In this document: one piece after another, positions 58,205 through 64,000 of the stretch
How the letters are laid out: each line of letters begins with the position of its first letter
Position numbering within the stretch: the stretch's first letter is position 1
NCBI RefSeq assembly: GCF_012911935.1
Contig: NZ_JAAXLA010000009.1
Coordinates: 1 to 64,000, forward strand
Direction of reading: 5' to 3'
From: Pseudonocardia acidicola
GTDB taxonomy: Bacteria; Actinomycetota; Actinomycetes; Mycobacteriales; Pseudonocardiaceae
DNA length: 64,000 bases
The notes under the pieces: generated by a model
What the model saw: only the letters and a program-made list of their open reading frames with translations
Database searches by the model: none
What the model was told of the DNA's origin: nothing
Made by a program: the position numbers and the translations under genes

Positions 58205-61123
58205 TCAGCCGCCCGGCGTCGGCGTCGAGGCAGCCGCCTGCGCCGCCTGGAACTTCTTCACCGCGGCGTCCAGTGCGGCCAGCGCCTGCCCCTGGGCAGC
58301 GAAGTCACCCGACTGCTGGGCCTGCTTCAACTGAGCCAGGGCCGACTGGATGTCGTTCGCCGCTGCGGCGACCTGCGGGCTCGCCTGGCCCCCACTGCCG
58401 GCCGCCGGTGCCGGCGCGGAGCCCTGAGCGGGCGTCTGTGCCGCAGATGGGCTCTGGCCCGGAGAGGTCGCCGCCGCCCCGGCCCCGGCGCCGAACACCT
58501 GGTCCAGCGCCGACGACAGGTTCGCGCTGTATCCGACGCGTCCGCCGTAGCTGACCAGCACCCTCGCGAGCTGCGGATAGGAGGCATCCTGTCCGGCCCG
58601 TTCGATGTAGACCGGCTCGACGTAGAGCAGACCACCGGCCACCGGAAGCGTCAGCAGGTTCCCGTAGTCGATCGTGGTCTGGTTCTGCCGGAGCAGGTTG
58701 AGTTCCTGGCTGACGTTCGGCGAGCCGAGGAACTGCGCCTGCACCTGTTGCGGGCCGAGGGTTTGCGTCTCGGCAGGTAGCTGGAGCACGGTGATATGGC
58801 CGTAGTTCGCCGGATCGGAGCTGGCCGACATGTAGGCCGCCATGAACTGCCGACGGAGGCTGACCAACGCACTCGTGAGCTGGAAGCTCGCGCCCTGCTG
58901 ACCCGGGAGTCCGGCCATCAGGTAGTACGGCGGCTGCGCGTCCTGGGCCGCGCCGGTGTTGCCCTGGACCGTCGGGTCGGACGGCACGTCCCAGAAGGAC
59001 ACCGTGGAGAAGAACTCACCCGGGTCGCTCACGTGGTACCGGGTCAGCAGCTCACGTTGGACCTTGAACTGGTCCTCCGGGTAGCGGAAGTGGGCGCGCA
59101 GCTCCGGGCTGATGTCCGAAGCCGGCTTCACCACGCCGGGGAAGGTCTTCATCCAGGTCTGCAGTACCGGGTCCTTCTCGTCGAAGGCGTAGAGCGTGAC
59201 GGTGCCGTTGTAGGCGTCGACCGTGGCCTTCACCGAGTTGCGCAGGTAGCTGACGTCGGTGTTCGGCAGCCGCTGCACGCCCTGCAGGCTGTCCCGGGTG
59301 GCCTCACCGAGCGGGACCTTCTCCGCGTACGGGTAGTTCTTCAGCGTCGTGTACCCGTCGACGATCCACTCGATCCTGCCGTTGATCACTGCCGGGTACG
59401 GGTCGCCGTCGACGGTGAGCCACGGCGCCGCCTTCTCGACGCGCTGCCGCGGGTCCCGAACATACATGATCTTGGAGTTGGCGTTGATCGAGCTGTTGAA
59501 CAGGATGTTCCGCTCGCCGTAGTACAGCGCGAACACCGACCGGTTGAACAGGTTCCCGATCGAGACACCACCGGAACCCTGGTAGGTGTACTGCGAGGTG
59601 TCCGTGTCGTACTCCCGCGGTGCGTCGCCCGTGTCGGCACCGACGATGGAGTAGTCCGTGATCAGCTCGCCGTAGTAGATCCGCGGCTCGGCGACCGGGA
59701 TGTCACCGCGGGTCGTGGTGTCGCTGACGGTGAACTTGGGCAAGCCGCCCTGACCGCCGGTGTCCTCGAGCGCCGCGTTCACCTGGTTCGCCGGCGCGGC
59801 GACGAAGCCGTTGCCGTGCGTGTAGACCAGGTGCCGGTTGATCCAGTCGGTCTGGTTGCCGACGAGTGCGCTGCTGTCGAGCTCGCGCGCGGCGACCACG
59901 TAGTCCTGGGTCTGGCCGTTGACCTTGTAGCGGTCGATGTCCAGCTTCTCCGGGAACCCGTAGAAGTTCCGCCGCTGCTGGAGCTGGGTGAAGGTCTTGG
60001 CCAGCTTGTTCGGGTCGAGCAGCCGGATGTTCGGGATCGTCGAAGTGTCGGCGCGGACGGCGGCCGGGGTGGCCGTCGACGTCCCGCTGTAGGGCTCGAT
60101 CGTCACCTTGTCGTCGGTCAGCCCGAACGCCTGCCGGGTCGCCTCGATGTTGCGCGCGATCGACGGGGCCTCGCGCTCGTTCGCGTTGGGCGCCACCACG
60201 AACTGCTGCAGCACCGCGGGCCACGCGGCACCGACCAGCACGCTGGACAGCACCAGCAGCACCACCGCGATCGCGGGCAGCTGCAGGTTGCGCCGGAACA
60301 CCGCCGCGAAGAACGCCGCGGCGCAGATCAGCGAGATGAACAGCAGGATCAGCTTCGCCGGCATCACGGCGTTGAGGTCCGTGTAGGTGGCGCCGGTGAA
60401 GTTCCGGTTGCGCTGGGAGAACAGCAGCTCGAAACGGTCCAGGTAGTAGGCGACCGCCTTGAGCAGCACGAACGCCCCGGCCAGGGTGGCGAGCTGCGCA
60501 CGCGCCGCGGCCGAGACCTGACCGGACCGGCCGGTGAGACGGATCCCGCCGAAGATGTAGTGGGTGATCAGCGCGACCGCGAAGGCGACCGCGACCGCCA
60601 CCAGGAACCAGCTCAGCAGCAGCCGGTAGAACGGCAGCTGGAAGGCGTAGAAGCTGACGTCGTTGCCGAACTCGGGATCGGAGATACCGAACGGCGTGCT
60701 GTGCAGGAACATCTGCACGGTCTGCCAGTCGCCCTGCGCCGCGAGCCCTGCGACCAGGCCGACCGCCACCGGGATGCCGATGGCGAACAGCCGCAGCCGC
60801 TGGATGATCACGGTGCGGTAGCGGGCGATCGGGTCCTCGGGGCCGGTCACCGGAACGAACACCGGCCGGAACCGGTAGGCGATCCAGAGGGTCAGCGCGA
60901 CGAGCCCGCCGACCAGTAGGCCGCCGAGCACGAACTGCACGATGCGGGTGAACAGCACCGTGGTGAACACGTCACGGAAGCCGACCTCCCCGAACCACAG
61001 CCAGTCCACATAGAAGTCGATCATTCGGGAGCCACCGAGCAGCAGCACCACGAGGACGCCTGCGGCGATGAGCAGGATCCGGGTACGGCGGGACAGCGTC
61101 GGGGCTCCCACCGGGGGCCGCAT
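58205..61123 (-). CDS. UPF0182 family large membrane protein
   Basis: A 972-residue protein of the UPF0182 family (homologues Rv3193c and Rv0064). The N-terminal third has seven helices (ILLIAAGVLVVLLLGGS, IVQFVLGGLLVGGLVALTLW, and others), the rest is a large extracytoplasmic domain (VNGQTQDYVVAARELDSSAL, YLMAGLPGQQGASFQLTSAL) ending in a proline-, alanine- and glutamine-rich tail. Function is unknown; a transglutaminase- or cell-wall-linked role has been suggested. The ATG at 61123 fits the family start. The order with the protease and metalloprotease upstream is conserved. Confidence 0.93.
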   Translation of the reverse strand: MRPPVGAPTLSRRTRILLIAAGVLVVLLLGGSRMIDFYVDWLWFGEVGFRDVFTTVLFTRIVQFVLGGLLVGGLVALTLWIAYRFRPVFVPVTGPEDPIARYRTVIIQRLRLFAIGIPVAVGLVAGLAAQGDWQTVQMFLHSTPFGISDPEFGNDVSFYAFQLPFYRLLLSWFLVAVAVAFAVALITHYIFGGIRLTGRSGQVSAAARAQLATLAGAFVLLKAVAYYLDRFELLFSQRNRNFTGATYTDLNAVMPAKLILLFISLICAAAFFAAVFRRNLQLPAIAVVLLVLSSVLVGAAWPAVLQQFVVAPNANEREAPSIARNIEATRQAFGLTDDKVTIEPYSGTSTATPAAVRADTSTIPNIRLLDPNKLAKTFTQLQQRRNFYGFPEKLDIDRYKVNGQTQDYVVAARELDSSALVGNQTDWINRHLVYTHGNGFVAAPANQVNAALEDTGGQGGLPKFTVSDTTTRGDIPVAEPRIYYGELITDYSIVGADTGDAPREYDTDTSQYTYQGSGGVSIGNLFNRSVFALYYGERNILFNSSINANSKIMYVRDPRQRVEKAAPWLTVDGDPYPAVINGRIEWIVDGYTTLKNYPYAEKVPLGEATRDSLQGVQRLPNTDVSYLRNSVKATVDAYNGTVTLYAFDEKDPVLQTWMKTFPGVVKPASDISPELRAHFRYPEDQFKVQRELLTRYHVSDPGEFFSTVSFWDVPSDPTVQGNTGAAQDAQPPYYLMAGLPGQQGASFQLTSALVSLRRQFMAAYMSASSDPANYGHITVLQLPAETQTLGPQQVQAQFLGSPNVSQELNLLRQNQTTIDYGNLLTLPVAGGLLYVEPVYIERAGQDASYPQLARVLVSYGGRVGYSANLSSALDQVFGAGAGAAATSPGQSPSAAQTPAQGSAPAPAAGSGGQASPQVAAAANDIQSALAQLKQAQQSGDFAAQGQALAALDAAVKKFQAAQAAASTPTPGG

Positions 61124-61346
61124 GGCCACTGGACACGCTCCTGACGTCGGGGGGTCACTTGCCGGACACCCGCGTCGTTCCGAGCTGCATCGGCGGCCCC
61201 GCACCGGTGCGAGGTCGTCGCGGCAGCCGGCCCTACGGCGCGCCCTGCCGTGCCAACTCTACGGATGCCCTGTGGAGTTCCCGCTCGGCGGTCGAATGTT
61301 CGATTCGGCCGGTTCGTGCGAATTCGCTCCGGTCCGGCGGGCGGCC

Positions 61347-62366
61347 CTATGAACAGGCGGGCGCGGGCCGGCCGGCGCGCAGCGAATCGAGAGCGCTCAC
61401 CGCTCCCTTGAGGTCGGCCACCCGAACCAGTTGCAGACCGGACGGCGCGTTCGCCACGGCCTCCGCGCAGTTGTCCGACGGGACCAGGAACACCGTCGCC
61501 CCGGCGTCACGGGCCGCCCGCATCTTGAACTGGATGCCGCCGATCGGCTGCACGCCACCCTGCTGGGTGATCGCTCCGGTACCGGCCACGAACCGGCCCC
61601 CGGTCAGGTCGTCCGGGGTCAGCTTGTCCACCACCGCGAGCGCGAACATCAGGCCCGCCGACGGCCCACCGATGTCGCCGAGCTTGATCGTGATGTCGCC
61701 CTGGCGCGGTTCGACCCCCGGCTGCACCCCGAGCAGGCCCTGCGGCCGGTCCGGGCTGGACGCGAGCACCACCTGTGCGTCGCGCTGCTCCGCGCCGCGG
61801 CGGTAGGTGATCGAGACCGTCTGGCCGGGCTTCGTCGCAGCGAGCGCGTCGGAGACCGATACCGGGGTGTCGACGGCCTTGCCGGCCACCGTCACCAGCT
61901 CGTCACCAGGCTGCAGCACACCGGCCGCCGGGGTGTTCGGCACGATGCCGGAGACCACCGAACGGGTCGGCACGTTCAGCAGGGTCATCGCCGCGACCTC
62001 GGCATTGACCTCCGAAGCGGTGAACTGCTGGGTGTTCTCCTGCTGCACCTGCGCATCGGACTTGTCGGGCGGGAAGACACTGTCGCGGGGGACGACGCTG
62101 TGGTCACCGGCGATCCAGAACCCGAGCGCCGAGATCGCCGAGAGCCGGTCCGAGACCGACACCGTCGTCATGTTCAGCTGGCCGGTGGTCGGATAGACCT
62201 GACGGCCGTCGACGGCGACGACCGGGGTCCCGTCCACGGCGCCCAGGGTGTTGAAGGTAGGTCCGGGCCCGAGCGCCACCAGCGGAACCGGCAGCGTCAC
62301 ACCCAGCACACCGAGCAGCACCGCGAGCAACGCCGCGGCGACCAGTGTCAACGTCCGGCGACTCAC
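61347..62366 (-). CDS. Membrane-anchored PDZ / Lon-like (S16) serine protease
   Basis: A 339-residue protein. One N-terminal transmembrane helix (residues about 7-25) is followed by a PDZ domain (about 125-200, SVVSGIVPNTPAAGVLQPGD) and a C-terminal Lon-type protease domain with Ser236 in GDIGGPSAGLMF and Lys281 in QPIGGIQFKMRA, the S-K dyad. It matches YlbL/Rv3194c. It acts outside the membrane; targets in actinobacteria are unknown. Start is GTG at 62366; the longer frame upstream is antisense to the metalloprotease gene. Divergent from that gene with a 49-base gap. Confidence 0.93.
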   Translation of the reverse strand: MSRRTLTLVAAALLAVLLGVLGVTLPVPLVALGPGPTFNTLGAVDGTPVVAVDGRQVYPTTGQLNMTTVSVSDRLSAISALGFWIAGDHSVVPRDSVFPPDKSDAQVQQENTQQFTASEVNAEVAAMTLLNVPTRSVVSGIVPNTPAAGVLQPGDELVTVAGKAVDTPVSVSDALAATKPGQTVSITYRRGAEQRDAQVVLASSPDRPQGLLGVQPGVEPRQGDITIKLGDIGGPSAGLMFALAVVDKLTPDDLTGGRFVAGTGAITQQGGVQPIGGIQFKMRAARDAGATVFLVPSDNCAEAVANAPSGLQLVRVADLKGAVSALDSLRAGRPAPACS

Positions 62367-62415
62367 GGAGCAGGAACCTACGCTGCCGGCCCCCGGGCCC
62401 GCGTACGGTGGTCGT

Positions 62416-63903
62416 ATGAGCGACACCCCGTTCGGGTTCGGACCCGCTGACCGCGACAAGGACCGCGACTCCGACCGCCCCCAGGGATCGGGCGGATCGG
62501 GCGGGGCCCAGGGACCGCAGGATCCCTTCGGGTTCGGGAACCTGCCCGGCATGCCGCCCGGGGGTATCCCCGGCTTCCCCGGCGGCCTGCCCGGCATGCC
62601 GGGGGGGCCGGGCGGCTTCGACGTCAGCCAGCTCGGCCAGATGCTCACCCAGCTCGGGCAGATGCTCAGCCACGCCGGCACCGCATCCGGCAGCGGCCCG
62701 GTCAACTACGACCTGGCCGCCCAGCTGGCCAACCAGCGCCTGGCCCAGACGACGTCCTCACTGACCGCCGCCCAGCGCACCGCGGTCGCCGACGCCGTCA
62801 AGCTCGCCGAGCTGTGGCTCGATCCCGCCACCGACTTCCCCGCCGGCGCGACCGAGACGGTCGCCTGGTCGGCGACCGACTGGGTCAAGGCCAGCATGCC
62901 GACCTGGAAGCGGCTGTGCGACCCGGTCGCGCAGCGGGTGTCCGGCGCGTGGATCGAGGGCCTGCCCGAGGAGGCCCGCGCGGCTGCCGGCCCGATGATG
63001 GCCATGCTCGGCCAGATGGGCGGGCTGGCCTTCGGCAGCCAGCTCGGCAACGGGCTGGCCGAGCTCGCCGCGGAGGTCCTGACCTCCACCGACGTGGGCA
63101 TCCCGGTCGGGCCGGACCGCACCGCGGCGCTGCTGCCCGAGGCCATCGAGAAGTTCACCGCGGGCCTGGACCGCCCGGCCAGCGAGGTACTGATCTTCCT
63201 GGCCGCCCGCGAGGCCGCCCACCAGCGGTTGTTCGCACACGTCGGCTGGCTGCGCGAGCGGCTGCTCGGCACCGTCGAGGAGTACGCACGGGGCATCCGC
63301 GTCGACACCTCGCGGATCGAGGAGCTGGCCCGTCAGATCGACCCGTCCAACCCGGCCTCCATCGAGGAGGCCATGCAGTCTGGGATGTTCGAGCCGCAGA
63401 CCACGCCCGAGCAGAAGGCCGCGCTGGCCCGCCTCGAGACGCTGCTCGCGCTGATCGAGGGCTGGGTCGACGCCGTCGTGGCCGACGCGATCGGCGACCG
63501 GCTGCCCGGCGCGGACGCGCTGCGTGAGACCCTCCGCCGCCGCCGCGCCTCCGGCGGCCCGGCCGAGCAGACCTTCGCGACGATCGTCGGGCTGGAGCTG
63601 CGGCCGCGGAAGCTGCGGGCCGCCGCGGAGCTCTGGCGGCTGTTGGGCGAGGAGCGCGGGATCCCCGGCCGGGACGCCATCTGGGCGCACCCCGACCTCA
63701 TCCCGTCCGCCGACGACCTCGACGACCCGGCCACGTTCGTCAGCCACAGCGACTCGACCGACCCGATCGCCGAGCTCGAGCGGCAGCTGCGGGCCGACGA
63801 GGCGATGGACAACGCGACGTCGTCGAAGACCGAGCAGAACGACACGAAGGATGAGGGCGACGAGCCGGAGGGCGATTCCGGCCCGGAGAGCCCGAGGGTC
63901 TGA
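62416..63903 (+). CDS. Zinc-dependent metalloprotease-like (DUF2342) protein
   Basis: A 495-residue protein of the DUF2342 family (homologue Rv3195). After a glycine/proline-rich N-terminus (NLPGMPPGGIPGFPGGLP) comes a helical domain (about 85-460) that carries LAAREAAHQRLFAHVGWLRE, where the zinc motif HExxH of related proteases is replaced by RExxH, and an acidic C-terminal tail (about 465-495). Members are associated with coenzyme F420-producing bacteria and are annotated as putative zinc metalloproteases. The ATG gives GTGGTCGT upstream without a clear ribosome site. Divergent from the PDZ protease. Confidence 0.88.
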   Translation: MSDTPFGFGPADRDKDRDSDRPQGSGGSGGAQGPQDPFGFGNLPGMPPGGIPGFPGGLPGMPGGPGGFDVSQLGQMLTQLGQMLSHAGTASGSGPVNYDLAAQLANQRLAQTTSSLTAAQRTAVADAVKLAELWLDPATDFPAGATETVAWSATDWVKASMPTWKRLCDPVAQRVSGAWIEGLPEEARAAAGPMMAMLGQMGGLAFGSQLGNGLAELAAEVLTSTDVGIPVGPDRTAALLPEAIEKFTAGLDRPASEVLIFLAAREAAHQRLFAHVGWLRERLLGTVEEYARGIRVDTSRIEELARQIDPSNPASIEEAMQSGMFEPQTTPEQKAALARLETLLALIEGWVDAVVADAIGDRLPGADALRETLRRRRASGGPAEQTFATIVGLELRPRKLRAAAELWRLLGEERGIPGRDAIWAHPDLIPSADDLDDPATFVSHSDSTDPIAELERQLRADEAMDNATSSKTEQNDTKDEGDEPEGDSGPESPRV

Positions 63904-63922
63904 CGCCGGGGCCGCGGGGGGC

Positions 63923-64000
63923 TCAGCCGCCCGCCGCGGCCTGCTCCACGTCCTCGACGTCCTCGACGTCCTCGCCGTCACCGAGGGCGCGGTCGGGCGC
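63923..64000 (-). CDS. C-terminal end of an unknown gene, partial
   Basis: Only 25 codons and the stop are inside the window. The frame reads APDRALGDGEDVEDVEDVEQ, then AAAGG, an acidic tail with a repeated DVE unit encoded by a GACGTCCTC repeat. Orientation is convergent with the metalloprotease gene. The body of the protein, and so its identity, lie beyond base 64000. Confidence 0.45.
   Translation of the reverse strand, partial: APDRALGDGEDVEDVEDVEQAAAGG

Noticed and set aside
63945-63985. Short direct repeat (GACGTCCTC units) as a possible CRISPR or regulatory array
   Set aside because: The units are in frame and encode an acidic DVE-repeat tail of a minus-strand protein; no spacers or repeat spacing of an array.

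Overview
The window is chromosomal DNA of a very GC-rich actinobacterium. GTG and TTG starts are common, neighbouring genes often overlap as ATGA or GTGA, and the tmRNA tag and initiator tRNA are of actinobacterial type. The block UPF0182 protein - PDZ/Lon-like protease - DUF2342 metalloprotease (58.2-63.9 kb) has the same order as Rv3193c-Rv3194c-Rv3195 of Mycobacterium tuberculosis. Overall content (formamidase, P450, formaldehyde dehydrogenase, many oxidoreductases) suggests Pseudonocardia or a close relative; that genus-level guess is inference.

Layout. 1-14.3 kb is an accessory, stress-flavoured segment: formamidase (cut by the window edge), HdeD-like, DedA and AI-2E-type membrane proteins, a cysteine-less DsbA-like protein, a stand-alone LigD 3'-phosphoesterase beside a decayed ligase, a three-gene psiE operon, an alpha/beta hydrolase, a phosphoribosyltransferase-erythromycin esterase fusion resembling DosR-regulon Rv2030c, and a divergent NRAMP transporter. 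fumC, ligD, DUF3040 and IS5 remnants lie between them, and one DosR-box-like site precedes the HdeD gene. 14.5-30.4 kb is mostly core: tRNA-Ala, S9 peptidase, DsbA/MauE redox pair, VIT1-type transporter, two MFS transporters, tartrate/D-malate dehydrogenase, P450, ssrA and smpB, ftsEX and prfB. 30.5-37.5 kb holds a PadR regulator and a complete oligopeptide ABC transporter. 37.6-48.8 kb carries a paired acyl-CoA dehydrogenase, a small toxin-antitoxin pair, a tyrosine phosphatase, a NIPSNAP protein, SoxR with a broken SDR, a lytic transglycosylase and a large acyltransferase. 48.9-55.9 kb holds decayed SARP and FAD-oxidoreductase genes, glutathione-independent formaldehyde dehydrogenase, an amidohydrolase, and a compact oxidative-stress locus (Dps-like thioferritin, small ORF with an in-frame TGA, Rieske ferredoxin) divergent from a Fur/PerR regulator. 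56-58 kb is a small segment bounded by a partial copy of the tRNA-fMet 3' end, followed by the conserved core block.

Main points of interest: (1) a 63-bp imperfect palindrome present three times, always in a short gap flanked by the 3' ends of neighbouring genes or a remnant; (2) the Dps-like/Rieske/Fur locus with its interrupted, translationally coupled small ORF; (3) the tRNA-fMet-flanked segment; (4) about ten decayed genes in 64 kb, several with collinear internal deletions. No CRISPR array, prophage or complete insertion sequence was seen.
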